Shown here piece by piece: positions 1 through 9,427 of a DNA stretch of 64,000 nucleotides. The position numbers and the translations under genes were made by a program. Under the pieces are notes generated by a model. The model was not told the origin of the DNA and ran no database searches. It was given only the letters and a program-made list of their open reading frames with translations. The stretch spans positions 6,324,001 to 6,388,000 of the forward strand of contig NZ_CP088156.1 in the NCBI RefSeq assembly GCF_021088345.1, read 5' to 3'. Within the stretch, counting starts at the first letter, position 1. The number at the start of each line of letters is the position of its first letter. The DNA is from Bradyrhizobium ontarionense. Its GTDB lineage: Bacteria; Pseudomonadota; Alphaproteobacteria; Rhizobiales; Xanthobacteraceae.

Positions 1-1149
1 CATCGCGGTGCCGATCTCGCTTTCGGACGGTTGGAGAACGGCGGGCTGCGCTGCGCGTTCCATGGCTGGCTGTTCGACGCCGACGGTCAATGCCTGGAGA
101 CCCCCGCGGAACCGGCCGGTTCACCGCTATGCCAGAACGTCAGGCAGCGCTCTTATCCCGTGGTCGAGAAGGGCGGCATCCTCTGGGCCTGGCTCGGCGA
201 CGGTGCAGCCCCGGCGTTCCCGGATCTCGACTGCTTCGCCGCGCCTGAGACCTACACCTTCGCCTTCAAGGGCCTGATCGAGTGCAACTGGCTGCAGGCG
301 CTGGAGGTCGGCATCGACCCGGCGCACGCCTCGTTCCTGCACCGCTTCTTCGAGGACGAGGACACGTCGACCGCCTACGGCAAGCAGTTCCGCGGCGCCT
401 CCGCCGACAGCGAGCTGCCGATGACCAAGGTGCTGCGCGAGTATGATCGCCCGATCATCAATGTCGAGCGCACCGAATACGGCCTGCGCATCATCGCGCT
501 GCGCGAGATCGATGCCGAGCGCACCCATGTGCGCGTCACCAACCAGCTGTTCCCGCATGCCTTCGTGATTCCGATGAGCACGGAGATGACCATCACGCAG
601 TGGCACGTGCCGGTCGATGACGAGACCTGCTACTGGTACGCGATCTTCACCAGTTACGGCGTGCCGGTCGACAAGGCCAAGATGCGGGCGCAGCGGCTCG
701 AGCTCTATGAGCTGCCGGACTATCGCTCGCGCAAGAACAAGAGCAACGACTACGGCTTCGATCCGCACGAGCAGGCGACCGCCACCTATACCGGCATGGG
801 CAACGACATCAACGTGCACGACCAGTGGGCGGTTGAGTCGATGGGGCGGATCCAGGATCGCACCCGCGAGCATCTCGGCCAGTCCGACAAGGCCATCATC
901 CAGTATCGCCGGCTGCTGCGCGAGCAGATCGAGACCGTCGCGCGCGGCGAGCGGCCGATGCTGTTCCTCGACGCCGCCGAGGCGCGCAGCGTGCAGGGCC
1001 CGGCGACGATGGACGGCATCGGTCCGACCCGCGGCTGGGAGACCTACTGGATGGAGGTCGACGTGCGCCGCCGCCGTCGTGCGCCCTGGGCCGCGCCGGT
1101 GCCAGCGGATATCGTGCGTCTGGCGCCGCATCTGAGCGCGGCGGAGTAA
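1..1149 (+). CDS. Rieske [2Fe-2S] aromatic-ring-hydroxylating oxygenase, large subunit (5' end cut by window)
   Basis: Oxygenase component of a Rieske non-heme iron enzyme; family members dihydroxylate or O/N-demethylate aromatic compounds using electrons from a reductase. 382 residues are visible. The window opens on the His of the first Rieske motif (Cys-x-His-Arg-Gly), whose Cys lies just upstream; the second motif, Cys18-x2-His21-Gly-Trp, is intact. The mononuclear iron site shows as Asp106-x2-His109-x4-His114. The overall layout suits the phthalate-dioxygenase-like single-component alpha subunits, but the substrate cannot be read from sequence. A glutamine-synthetase-like ligase follows 205 bp downstream on the same strand, which suggests a shared role in catabolising an aromatic amine or acid (inference). 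The family call is secure; the substrate is unknown. Confidence 0.9.
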   Translation, partial: HRGADLAFGRLENGGLRCAFHGWLFDADGQCLETPAEPAGSPLCQNVRQRSYPVVEKGGILWAWLGDGAAPAFPDLDCFAAPETYTFAFKGLIECNWLQALEVGIDPAHASFLHRFFEDEDTSTAYGKQFRGASADSELPMTKVLREYDRPIINVERTEYGLRIIALREIDAERTHVRVTNQLFPHAFVIPMSTEMTITQWHVPVDDETCYWYAIFTSYGVPVDKAKMRAQRLELYELPDYRSRKNKSNDYGFDPHEQATATYTGMGNDINVHDQWAVESMGRIQDRTREHLGQSDKAIIQYRRLLREQIETVARGERPMLFLDAAEARSVQGPATMDGIGPTRGWETYWMEVDVRRRRRAPWAAPVPADIVRLAPHLSAAE

Positions 1150-1169
1150 AGATGCAACCGCAAGACCCT

Positions 1170-1325
1170 GTAGGGTGGGCAAAGGCGCGTTCGCGGCGGT
1201 GTTGCTGCTTTTGCGCTGACGGATGCTGCGAACGCGACGTGCCCACCGCCGCACCGGTACTCGTGAATGGTGGGCACGCCTTCGGACGGCGCGTCGCGCC
1301 GTTCCGACGGCTTTGCCCACCCTAC
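1170..1325. repeat. Intergenic palindromic repeat, family A
   Basis: The unit opens with GTAGGGTGGGCAAAG and closes with its reverse complement (CTTTGCCCACCCTAC), with further inner complementary stretches around GTGCCCACC and GGTGGGCAC. A second, shorter copy with the same ends lies at 43131-43218. No coding function is apparent. It fills most of the gap between the Rieske and glutamine-synthetase-like genes, so its transcript would form a long hairpin between them. Confidence 0.8.
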
Positions 1326-1354
1326 GCTTCTCACAATGCGTCACGGAGCCATCG

Positions 1355-2794
1355 TTGAGTTTCGTCGACAAGCATCAGCTGTGGACCGCTGAACAAACCG
1401 AAGCCGCAGTGCGCATGCGGCGGATCGTGGAAGAGCACGGCCTCACCACCATCCGCTTCTCGTTCCCCGATCAGCACGGCATCCTGCGCGGCAAGACGCT
1501 CACCGTCGATGCCGCGCTGTCCTCGCTGGAGGACGGCTGCTCGATCACCACGACCCTGCTCGCCAAGGACACCTCGCACCGCACGGTGTTTCCGGTGTTC
1601 ACCGCCGGCGGCGGCTTCGGCATGGCCGAGATGCAGGGCGGCAGCGATGCGCTGATGGTCGCCGATCCCACGACCTTCCGTGTGCTGCCGTGGGCACCCG
1701 GCACCGGCTGGGTGCTGTGCGATCTGTACTTCGCAAACGCGACGCCCGTGCCGTTCGCCACGCGCAATCTCTATCGTTCGGCGCTGACGACGCTCGCTCA
1801 GCGCGGCTATCAGTTCAAGGCCGGCCTCGAGGTCGAGTGCCACATCTTCAAGGTCGAGGATCCCAGGCTCGCGCCTGGTGATGCCGGCATGCCCGGGCAG
1901 CCGGGCGTGCCGCCGACGGTCAGCCTGCTGACGCAGGGCTATCAATATCTGACCGAGCAGCGCTTCGATCAGATGGAGCCGGCGCTCGAGATCATCAGGG
2001 CCAATCTCGCTGCGCTCGGTTTGCCCCTGCGCTCGATCGAGCTCGAATATGGTCCGAGCCAGTGCGAGTTCGTGCTGCAGCCCGGCATCGGCCTGGAGCC
2101 TGCCGACACCATGGTGCTGTTCCGCAGCGCCGTGAAGCAGATCGCGCAGCGCCACGGCTATCACGCCACCTTCATGTGCCGGCCGCGTATTCCCAACGTG
2201 ATGTCGTCGGGCTGGCATCTGCACCAGTCGCTGGTCGCGCGCGACGGCAGCAACGCCTTCATGACGGAGACCGCCGAAGGGCTGTCAGCGCTCGGCCGTC
2301 ACTACATGGCCGGCCTGCTGGCGCATGCGCGCGCGTCGGCGGTGTTCTCGACGCCGACCATCAACGGCTACCGGCGCTACCGGTCCTATTCGCTGGCGCC
2401 GGATCGGGCGATCTGGGGCCGCGACAATCGCGGCGTCATGATCCGCGTACTCGGCGGCGCGGGCGACGGTGCCACGCGCCTCGAGAACCGCATCGGCGAG
2501 CCCGCCGCCAATCCCTATCTCTATATGGCCTCGCAGATCGCAGCCGGCCTCGACGGCATCGATCGCAAGCTCGATCCCGGCCCGTCGGCTGACGTGCCCT
2601 ATGAGACCAAGGCTGACCTCCTGCCGAAATCTCTGGGCGAAGCGGTCGATACGCTGAAGAACGATGCGTTCTTCCGCACGGCGTTCGGCGCCACCTTCAT
2701 CGACTACTACACCTTCATCAAGACCGCCGAAATCGAGCGCTTCCAGGCGGAGGTGTCCGACTGGGAGCAGCGCGAGTATTTCGAGATGTTTTGA
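1355..2794 (+). CDS. Glutamine-synthetase-family ligase (probable gamma-glutamyl-amine type)
   Basis: ATP-dependent ligase of the glutamine synthetase fold, 479 residues. A TTG start is chosen because a GGAG ribosome-binding site lies 7 bases upstream; upstream codons in the frame run through the palindromic repeat. The metal and substrate ligands of the family are present: Glu159-x-Glu161, Glu231 and Glu238 in the second strand, Gly286-Trp-His288-Leu-His290, an Asn-Gly-Tyr-Arg-Arg loop and the late Glu-Asn-Arg motif. The N-terminal half is divergent from GlnA, and the protein resembles the GS-like ligases that glutamylate amines (for example in aniline or polyamine catabolism). Its position after a Rieske oxygenase fits a role in amine degradation, but the amine is not predictable. 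A housekeeping GlnA is unlikely. Confidence 0.85.
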   Translation: MSFVDKHQLWTAEQTEAAVRMRRIVEEHGLTTIRFSFPDQHGILRGKTLTVDAALSSLEDGCSITTTLLAKDTSHRTVFPVFTAGGGFGMAEMQGGSDALMVADPTTFRVLPWAPGTGWVLCDLYFANATPVPFATRNLYRSALTTLAQRGYQFKAGLEVECHIFKVEDPRLAPGDAGMPGQPGVPPTVSLLTQGYQYLTEQRFDQMEPALEIIRANLAALGLPLRSIELEYGPSQCEFVLQPGIGLEPADTMVLFRSAVKQIAQRHGYHATFMCRPRIPNVMSSGWHLHQSLVARDGSNAFMTETAEGLSALGRHYMAGLLAHARASAVFSTPTINGYRRYRSYSLAPDRAIWGRDNRGVMIRVLGGAGDGATRLENRIGEPAANPYLYMASQIAAGLDGIDRKLDPGPSADVPYETKADLLPKSLGEAVDTLKNDAFFRTAFGATFIDYYTFIKTAEIERFQAEVSDWEQREYFEMF

Positions 2795-2809
2795 AAGCGC
2801 TGTGGCCTC

Positions 2810-3514
2810 TCACACGCTGCGCGTCAGGCCGCCGTCGACGCGGATGTTCTGGCCGGTGATGTAGGCCGCACCTTCGGAGGCGAGGAAGGCGATGGTGGCG
2901 GCGATCTCCTCGGACTTGCCGTAGCGGCCCATCGGCACCGTCTTGCGGCGCTCCTCCGTCGCCGGGAGGCTGTCGATCCAGCCGGGCAGCACGTTGTTCA
3001 TGCGGATGTTGTCGGCCGCGTAGGTATCGGTGAAGATCTTGGTGAAGGCGGCGAGCCCGGCGCGGAACACGGCCGAGGTCGGAAACATCGCCGACGGCTC
3101 GAAGGTCCAGGCGGTCGAGATGTTGATGATCGCGCCGCCCTGCTGCGCCTGCATCACGGGTGTGACCAGGCGCGTCGGGCGGATGACGTTCAGCAGATAG
3201 GTGTCGAGCCCGCCGTGCCACTGCTCGTCGGTCAATTCCAGGATCGGCGCGCGCGGGCCGTGGCCGGCGCTGTTGACGAGCACGTCGATGCGGCCCCAGC
3301 GGGCCATCGCGCCGTCGACCAGGCGCTTCAGATCGTCGTTGGACTTGTTGGAGCCGGTGACGCCGAGGCCGCCGAGTTCGGCCGCCAGCGCCTCGCCTTT
3401 GCCCGAGGACGACAGGATCGCGACTTGGAATCCATCGGCGGCCAGACGGCGGGCGGCGGCCGCGCCCATGCCACTGCCGCCCGCAGTGACCAGTGCGACA
3501 CGTTGTGTGGCCAT
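2810..3514 (-). CDS. Short-chain dehydrogenase/reductase (SDR)
   Basis: NAD(P)-dependent oxidoreductase of the classical SDR type, 234 residues. The N-terminus carries a Rossmann glycine motif (TAGGSGMG), followed by NSAG, an active-site Ser in the NISTAWTF segment, and a C-terminal GQNIRVDGG strand. The usual Tyr-x3-Lys is not obvious: the segment after the Ser reads AMFPTSAVFRAGLAAFTK, so the catalytic Tyr appears to be replaced by Phe or Thr. It may therefore be a divergent or inactive SDR. The start was placed at the ATG encoding MATQRV, preceded by AGGAG; an upstream in-frame extension looks non-coding. It converges on the glutamine-synthetase-like gene with a 15-bp gap. Confidence 0.85.
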   Translation of the reverse strand: MATQRVALVTAGGSGMGAAAARRLAADGFQVAILSSSGKGEALAAELGGLGVTGSNKSNDDLKRLVDGAMARWGRIDVLVNSAGHGPRAPILELTDEQWHGGLDTYLLNVIRPTRLVTPVMQAQQGGAIINISTAWTFEPSAMFPTSAVFRAGLAAFTKIFTDTYAADNIRMNNVLPGWIDSLPATEERRKTVPMGRYGKSEEIAATIAFLASEGAAYITGQNIRVDGGLTRSV

Positions 3515-3795
3515 GACGATGACTCCTGCCTTGTAAGGATGATGCCGACAGCGATGTAGCGCATTCCGCCCGACGGCGTCGAGCGCCGGGGTATCCGAAT
3601 AGCTGTTGGATGTGTTCCCGCAAAGCGCGTCGCTTTTTCGTGAGCATCTGCTGCTGTTCACGACGCGCGCGTGCGCATTGCCGCGTTGCGGGAACCCGAT
3701 CCCACCGAGCGGCATATCGAGGGGCAGCATCGGCACGAGGCCGATTGCGGTTCGACGATGCGTCTCGCGATCCGGGAAGGGCGGAGCAGGGAAAG

Positions 3796-5400
3796 ATGTC
3801 AGACCAGAAGCCGCAGCGCGATCGTGCGGTCGTCGACAGCGGCGATGCGGCCGATCTGTCGTCGGAGCACCACGACATCTTCTTCGCCGCCGTCGAGACG
3901 ACGCGGATGCCGATGATCGTCACCGATCCGCGCCAGAACGACAATCCGGTCCTGTTTGCCAACCGGGCCTTTCTCGAAATGACCGGCTACAGCCTCGGCG
4001 AGATCGTCGGCGCCAATTGCCGTTTCCTGCAGGGACCGGACACCGACCGCGACACGATTGCGGCGATTCGTACCGCGATTGCCACCCGCCAGGATGTCGC
4101 GGTCGAGATCCTCAATTATCGCAAGAACGGCGCGGCGTTCTGGAATGCGCTGTTCATCAGCCCTGTCTACAATCGCAGCGGCGAGCTCGTCTATTTCTTC
4201 GGCTCGCAGCTCGACGTGTCGCGCCGGCGCGATGCCGAGAGCGCGCTGATCCAGGCGCAGAAGATGGAGGCGATCGGCCAGCTCACCGGCGGTATCGCGC
4301 ACGACTTCAACAACATTCTTCAGGTCATCATCGGCTACACCGAGACGCTGCAGAGCGCCGTCAGCGAGCTCGCTCCGCGCCATCGCCGCGCCGTCGACAA
4401 CATCCGCGCCGCCGCCAACCGCGCCGCGACGCTGACCCAGCAGCTGTTGTCGTTCGCGCGCAAGCAGCGGCTCGACAGCCGGCCGATCAACCTCAACAAC
4501 ATGATCGAGACCCTGGTGCAGATGGCGCGCCATACGCTCGGCGAAAGCGTGCGCATCGTCGTCAAGGCGCAGCAAGGCCTGTGGAACAGCCGGGTCGACC
4601 AGACCCAGGCCGAGGTCGCGCTGCTCAATCTGTTCGTCAACGCCCGCGATGCGATGCCGAACGGCGGCACGCTCACCATCCGCACCGAGAACAAGGAAAT
4701 TGCGGAGGAGGACATCGTGCAGTTCGGCGTGCCCAAGGGCGGACGCTATGTCGCACTGAAAGTGTCCGACGACGGCGTCGGCATTCCGCGCCGTATTCTC
4801 ACCCGCGTCGCCGAGCCGTTCTTCACCACCAAGGAGGAGGGCAAGGGCACCGGGCTCGGCCTTGCGATGGTCTATGGCTTCACGCGGCAGTCGGGCGGCA
4901 GCACCTACATCGACAGCGAGGTCGGCCACGGCACCACTGTGCAGCTGCTGTTTCCGGCCACCGAGCAGGCGATCGCACAGCCCTCGGTGCGTCCGCAGAT
5001 GGCGATGGATCGCACCGGCAGCGAGCGCATCCTGATCGTCGAGGACCGCCAGGAGGTGGCCGAGCTCGCGCGCTCGATCCTGGAGGATTTCGGCTATCGC
5101 ACCGAGGTCGCCGCCAACGCGCATGCCGCGCTGGAGTTGCTGGATTCGGCGGTGCGCTTCGATCTGCTGTTCACCGATCTCGTGATGCCCGGCGGCATGA
5201 ACGGCACGGTGCTGGCGCGCGAGGCGCGCAAGCGCCAGCCGAAGCTGAAGGTGCTGCTGACGACCGGCTATTCGGATGCCGCGGTCGAGCGCGCCGATGC
5301 CAACATCGGCGAGTTCGAGATCATCAACAAGCCGTACCGGCGCACCGATCTGGTCCGTCGCGTGCGGCAGCTGCTCGACGGCCCGACCGGCGTCACTTGA
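3796..5400 (+). CDS. LOV-domain hybrid sensor histidine kinase with receiver domain
   Basis: Predicted cytoplasmic blue-light receptor kinase, 534 residues. Residues about 25-145 form a PAS/LOV domain holding the signature GANCRFLQG, with Cys75 as the expected flavin-adduct cysteine. A HisKA dimerisation helix follows, with H-box [11 protein letters not shown], then an HATPase domain (N-box [11 protein letters not shown]1 DDGVGIP, G2 GKGTGLGLA). The C-terminal 120 residues are a receiver domain (IVEDRQE, phospho-acceptor Asp in LFTDLVMP, Lys in INKPYR). The LOV-HisKA-receiver order is that of the Pseudomonas syringae LOV kinase, not the HWE-type Brucella one. There is no transmembrane segment. 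The ATG follows AGGGAA at a good distance. No separate response regulator lies nearby, so its output is unknown. Confidence 0.93.
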   Translation: MSDQKPQRDRAVVDSGDAADLSSEHHDIFFAAVETTRMPMIVTDPRQNDNPVLFANRAFLEMTGYSLGEIVGANCRFLQGPDTDRDTIAAIRTAIATRQDVAVEILNYRKNGAAFWNALFISPVYNRSGELVYFFGSQLDVSRRRDAESALIQAQKMEAIGQLTGGIAHDFNNILQVIIGYTETLQSAVSELAPRHRRAVDNIRAAANRAATLTQQLLSFARKQRLDSRPINLNNMIETLVQMARHTLGESVRIVVKAQQGLWNSRVDQTQAEVALLNLFVNARDAMPNGGTLTIRTENKEIAEEDIVQFGVPKGGRYVALKVSDDGVGIPRRILTRVAEPFFTTKEEGKGTGLGLAMVYGFTRQSGGSTYIDSEVGHGTTVQLLFPATEQAIAQPSVRPQMAMDRTGSERILIVEDRQEVAELARSILEDFGYRTEVAANAHAALELLDSAVRFDLLFTDLVMPGGMNGTVLAREARKRQPKLKVLLTTGYSDAAVERADANIGEFEIINKPYRRTDLVRRVRQLLDGPTGVT

Positions 5401-5449
5401 CCGGACGAGTCGGTGCGCCGAAAGTCGGCGCTGCGAGCGGAGAGCTACG

Positions 5450-6487
5450 ATGCGCCACGTGACGAGGCAGACACCGGCCGACGCGCCGGCCGTTCAGGTT
5501 CGCAGCGAGCCGCCCGAGGCCGGCGTGGTCGCGGCGGGTGTCTACGCCAATGGCCGCCGCATCGCCGACATTGCGATCGAGGACGCGGGCGCCTGGAGCC
5601 AGCGGCCGGGCCACGTGGTGTGGATCGGGCTGCACGAGCCGGATGGTGTGCTGCTGCAGCGCGTCGCCGATCAGTTCGGTCTGCATGAGCTCGCGATCGA
5701 GGACGCGTCGAAGGCGCATCAGCAGCCCAAGGTCGAGCGCTATGGCGATGCGCTGTTCGTCGTCGCGCGCACCGCGCAGCTCGTCGACGGACACATCGTG
5801 TTCGGCGAAACCCACGTCTTCGTCGGCCCGGGCTTCGTCGTCTCGGTGCGCCACGGTGCCTCGACGTCCTATGGCGCGGTGCGCGAGCGCTGCGAATCCT
5901 GCCCAGGCTCGCTCGCCAAGGGCGAGGACTACATCCTGTATGCGATCCTCGACTTCATCGTCGACAATTATCGTCCCGTGACCGAGAGCATCATGGCCGA
6001 GGTCGAGACGCTGGAGGAGGCCGTGCTGCAGCGGCCGCTGGCGCGCCACGAGGTCGACCAGCTGTATCGTCTGCGGCGCGACCTGTTGCGGCTGCGCCGC
6101 GCCGTCGGCCCCGTGGTCGATGTCTGCAAGCGGCTGGAGCATGTCGACAACGTTGCGATCGATGCCGAGATGGCGCCCTTGTTCCGCGACGTGCTCGACC
6201 ATGCCAAGCGCGCCGAGGAGGACGCTGACTCCTTGCGCGAGATCCTCGCCTTCGTGTTCGAGGCCAGCATGATGGCGGGGCAGGCGCAGCAGACCGACAT
6301 CGCCCGCCGGCTCACAGCCTGGGCCGCGATCCTCGCGGTGCCGACCGCGGTTGCCGGCATCTACGGCATGAACTTCGAGCACATGCCGGAGCTGAAATGG
6401 CAATACGGCTACTACGCCGTCCTCGGCTTCATCGCGACCGTCTGCAGCGTGCTGTATTGGCAATTCCGGCGGCGCGGGTGGTTGTGA
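5450..6487 (+). CDS. corA: CorA-family divalent metal ion transporter
   Basis: Inner-membrane channel for Mg2+ (or Co2+/Ni2+/Zn2+) of the CorA family, 345 residues. The large N-terminal cytoplasmic domain is followed by a long charged helix (about residues 170-270) and two C-terminal membrane segments. The signature Tyr-Gly-Met-Asn lies at the end of the first segment in GIYGMNFEHMPE; a second hydrophobic stretch and the basic tail RRRGWL follow. The start ATG has GGAG upstream and lies 49 bp after the LOV kinase stop, so the two genes may be co-transcribed. CorA and ZntB share this architecture, so the transported ion is not certain. Confidence 0.92.
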   Translation: MRHVTRQTPADAPAVQVRSEPPEAGVVAAGVYANGRRIADIAIEDAGAWSQRPGHVVWIGLHEPDGVLLQRVADQFGLHELAIEDASKAHQQPKVERYGDALFVVARTAQLVDGHIVFGETHVFVGPGFVVSVRHGASTSYGAVRERCESCPGSLAKGEDYILYAILDFIVDNYRPVTESIMAEVETLEEAVLQRPLARHEVDQLYRLRRDLLRLRRAVGPVVDVCKRLEHVDNVAIDAEMAPLFRDVLDHAKRAEEDADSLREILAFVFEASMMAGQAQQTDIARRLTAWAAILAVPTAVAGIYGMNFEHMPELKWQYGYYAVLGFIATVCSVLYWQFRRRGWL

Positions 6488-6551
6488 AGGGCCGCCATCG
6501 CGCTATCGGCCGACCTTCTGCAATTGACGCGAACGACGTGCCACGCCGGCA

Positions 6552-6714
6552 GTGCACCCTCTCCCTTGTGGGAGAGGGTGGCATGATCGAGCGAAGCGCG
6601 ATCATGCCGGGTGAGGGGTCTCTCTCCACATCCGCCCGTGCGGATGGAAACCCTTCACCCGCCTTCGATGCTTCGCATCTCCGGCCCCCTCTCCCACAAG
6701 GGGAGAGGGGGCAC
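6552..6714. repeat. Intergenic palindromic repeat, family C (CCCTCTCCC type)
   Basis: A 163-bp unit whose ends are complementary: GTGCACCCTCTCCCTTGTG on the left and CACAAGGGGAGAGGGGGCAC on the right. Inner sub-hairpins include CGAGCGAAGCGCGATC and ATCCGCCCGTGCGGAT. It fills most of the 305-bp gap between convergent corA and the solute-binding-protein gene, and could act as a bidirectional terminator. A related unit lies at 19704-19825. Confidence 0.75.
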
Positions 6715-6792
6715 CGCCGTCGTGGCGAAAGATGTAGTCACGTCGCTGCGGAGCTGGGCCGCCGTTGCGTATTGACCTCATCCAATCAACAG

Positions 6793-8415
6793 CTACCCCT
6801 TCACGAACTGCCGATAATCCGGCTCGCGGTGGAACCAGAACTCGTAGCCGCTGACCGCCTTCTGCATCGCGACGTCGTGGATCGGCTGGTTGAGCGGGAC
6901 GACCGGCACCTCGCGCATGCACAGCGCGATGAAGTCCTTCACCGTGCTCTCATACTCCGCCGCATCCGCCGTGAAGCGCGCCTTCTCGATCAGCGCGTCC
7001 ATCTCCTTGCTCTGGTAGGACGAGATGTTGAAGATCGAATTGCGGCCGTGGAAATTCCAATAGAAGTAGTATTCGGGATAATCGAGCCAGCCGCTGAACC
7101 TGTTCAGCGCCATCGGCAGCTCCTTCTTGTTGAGCGTCGTGCGCCAGTTGGCGCCGGGGATCTTGTCGATGCCGGCCTTGATGCCGATCTTGGCGAGGCT
7201 CTCCTGGATCAGGATCGCGGTGGGCTCGCCGACCGTTGCGGTGCCGGCATCGAGCGACAAGCTCGTATCGAGGCCGGCTTCAAAGCCGGCCTCCTTCATC
7301 AGCGCCTTGGCCTTGTCGAGATCGGTCACATAGGGGAACGGCTGCGGCCATACCGGCTTGGTGACCTCGCTTGCGCCGCCATGCATCGGCACCGCGCGGC
7401 CAAAGAACGCGCTCGACTGGATCTGCTCATAGGGCATCGCCCAGGCGATCGCCTGGCGCAGCTTGACATTGTCGAATGGTGGCTTCGCCGTATTCAGTGC
7501 GACATACCACAGCGCATTCGGGATCGGCACGCCCGTGACCTTGACCTTGCCCTCCTTGATCAGCTGGTCGAAATCGCGCGGCGCGAAGCCGCTGGAGAGA
7601 TCCGCGTCACCGCGCTCGAGCATGGCGCGGCGCGTGCCGGCGGAGGGAATGTCGCGCGCGATCACGCGCTTGATCTTCGGCAACGGTCCGCATTTCCAAT
7701 TGTCGAACCGGCTCAGCACGGTCTCGGTGCCCGGCTTCCAGCTCTCGACCTTGTAGGCGCCGCCGCCGGCCTCGTTGTTCTTCAGCCACGTCAGCGCCCA
7801 CGGGTCCTCCGCGGTGACATTCTTCTTGGCGAGCTCCGAATTGATGATGAAGGGCACGACCACCGCGACGTTGAACAGCAGCATCTTGTCCTTGCGGATG
7901 TAGTCGATGCGGAAGGTGTGGTCGTCGACCGCCACGAACTGCTCCGGCTTCTCCAGCGATCCCGCCGACATCTGGAACGTCGGAAAGCCGCCGACCGAGA
8001 CGGAGCGGTCGAACGACCATTTGACGTCTTTCGCCGTGACCGGCGTGCCGTCGTGGAAGGTGGCCTCCTTGCGCAGCTTGAAGGTGCAGGACAGGCCGTC
8101 CGCTGCGACCTCCCAGCTCTCGGCGAGCTCCGGCGCCAGCGCGGCGCGGTCATAGGACGTGGTGCCGTCGGGCAAGGTCTTCGCGGCATAGCTGAGCAGC
8201 CGGTCGTAGCAGTTCCAGGCGAGTCCGTTCACGGTCTGGTTCGAGCCGATACCCTGCATGTCCAGCGAGTTCGGTCCGAGCTCCTGCACCACCAGCAGCG
8301 TCTCGGCGCGTCCCTGCGACCACGCGATGCCAGGTGCCAGCGTGGTCAGTCCGGCGGCGCCCAATCCCGCGAGCAAGACGTTGCGGCGTGTGACGTCGAA
8401 ATCCGAGCTGCTCAT
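6793..8415 (-). CDS. ABC transporter substrate-binding protein, family 5 (peptide/nickel type), Tat-exported
   Basis: Periplasmic binding protein of the SBP_bac_5 (DppA/OppA/NikA) family, 540 residues, a normal length. The N-terminus has a twin-arginine-like signal: [19 protein letters not shown], then a probable cleavage after AWS. The body carries family hallmarks such as [21 protein letters not shown] and LRQAIAWAM. The ATG is preceded by a strong GGGAGG. No permease or ATPase genes of the same system lie beside it: the neighbours are convergent corA and a divergent SDR. It is therefore an orphan binding protein or is served by a distant transporter. The ligand (oligopeptide, opine-like or other) is unknown. 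Confidence 0.9.
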   Translation of the reverse strand: MSSSDFDVTRRNVLLAGLGAAGLTTLAPGIAWSQGRAETLLVVQELGPNSLDMQGIGSNQTVNGLAWNCYDRLLSYAAKTLPDGTTSYDRAALAPELAESWEVAADGLSCTFKLRKEATFHDGTPVTAKDVKWSFDRSVSVGGFPTFQMSAGSLEKPEQFVAVDDHTFRIDYIRKDKMLLFNVAVVVPFIINSELAKKNVTAEDPWALTWLKNNEAGGGAYKVESWKPGTETVLSRFDNWKCGPLPKIKRVIARDIPSAGTRRAMLERGDADLSSGFAPRDFDQLIKEGKVKVTGVPIPNALWYVALNTAKPPFDNVKLRQAIAWAMPYEQIQSSAFFGRAVPMHGGASEVTKPVWPQPFPYVTDLDKAKALMKEAGFEAGLDTSLSLDAGTATVGEPTAILIQESLAKIGIKAGIDKIPGANWRTTLNKKELPMALNRFSGWLDYPEYYFYWNFHGRNSIFNISSYQSKEMDALIEKARFTADAAEYESTVKDFIALCMREVPVVPLNQPIHDVAMQKAVSGYEFWFHREPDYRQFVKG

Positions 8416-8558
8416 GGGGCCTCCCTGCGGCGTGATCGATTGCCGTTACCAAGGCAAGGTGCGTGCCAGCATCCGCATGTGCTGGCGGCCGATTGGTCCC
8501 GACATCGCGGGCCGCCTTTGCTACGATCGTCCGCAAATCACGGTGGAGGAGGCAGGCG

Positions 8559-9287
8559 ATGGCGAGAGACCTCGAAGGCAAGGTGGCGGCGGTGACCGGC
8601 GCGGCTTCGGGCATCGGACTTGCCAGCAGCGAGGCGATGCTGGCCGCGGGCGCGCGCGTCGTCATGATCGATCGCGATGCCGCAGCATTGGCCGCACTCC
8701 GCGACAAGCACGGCGAGGCCGCGATCCCCGTGGTGATCGACCTGCTCGATGCGACGGATTGCGCCACCCTGCTGCCGCGCGTGCTCGATGCCGCCGGCCG
8801 GCTCGACATTTTCCATGCCAATGCCGGCAGCTATCTCGGCGGCGACCTCGTCGATGCCAGCGTCGATGCCATCGACCGCATGCTGACCCTCAACGTCAAT
8901 GTGGTGATGAAGAACGTGCGCGACGTGTTGCCGCACATGATCGCGCGCGGGTCGGGCGACATCATCGTCACGAGCTCGCTGGCGGCGCATTTTCCGACGC
9001 CGTGGGAGCCGGTCTACGCCTCGTCGAAATGGGCGATCGACTGCTTCGTGCAGACGGTGCGGCGCCAGGTGTTCAAGCACGGCATCCGCGTCGGCGCGAT
9101 CTCGCCGGGCCCGGTCGTCACCGCGCTGATCGCGGACTGGCCGGCGGAGAAGCTCAAGGAGGCGCGCGAGTCCGGCAGCCTGCTGGAGCCGTCCGAAGTG
9201 GCCAACGTGGTGATGTTCATGCTGACGCGCCCGCGCGGCATGACCATCCGCGACGTCGTGATGCTGCCGACGAATTTCGATCTGTAG
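8559..9287 (+). CDS. SDR oxidoreductase, possibly ribitol/polyol dehydrogenase-like
   Basis: Classical SDR of 242 residues with TGAASGIG cofactor motif, NAG, active-site Ser in VTSSLAAHF and Tyr-x3-Lys in YASSKWAI, so all catalytic residues are present. The C-terminus ([11 protein letters not shown]) lacks the common VDGG strand and resembles ribitol 2-dehydrogenase-like SDRs from memory; substrate assignment is weak. The start ATG follows GGAGGAGGCAGGCG. It is divergent from the solute-binding protein gene, with 143 bp between them that may hold both promoters, so the two may serve one pathway. Confidence 0.85.
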   Translation: MARDLEGKVAAVTGAASGIGLASSEAMLAAGARVVMIDRDAAALAALRDKHGEAAIPVVIDLLDATDCATLLPRVLDAAGRLDIFHANAGSYLGGDLVDASVDAIDRMLTLNVNVVMKNVRDVLPHMIARGSGDIIVTSSLAAHFPTPWEPVYASSKWAIDCFVQTVRRQVFKHGIRVGAISPGPVVTALIADWPAEKLKEARESGSLLEPSEVANVVMFMLTRPRGMTIRDVVMLPTNFDL

Positions 9288-9427
9288 GGCGGCGTCATCG
9301 GAGCGGACCGAGGCCTGCATGGGCTGCGCCGATGACGACGGCCCCGCAAAATTACGGAAATCGAATTAAGCACAACTTTAATCATAGCGAACCTAGCGTT
9401 GTGGCGCCTCAAACCCGGAATTCAATC

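Noticed and set aside
3799..5124. 441-codon minus-strand frame opposite the LOV kinase
   Set aside because: It has shadow-type composition, and the plus-strand protein has complete LOV, HisKA, HATPase and receiver motifs.
6397..8595. 732-codon plus-strand frame spanning the palindromic repeat and the solute-binding-protein gene
   Set aside because: It runs antisense to an intact SBP_bac_5 gene with a Tat signal and strong ribosome-binding site, and through a repeat.
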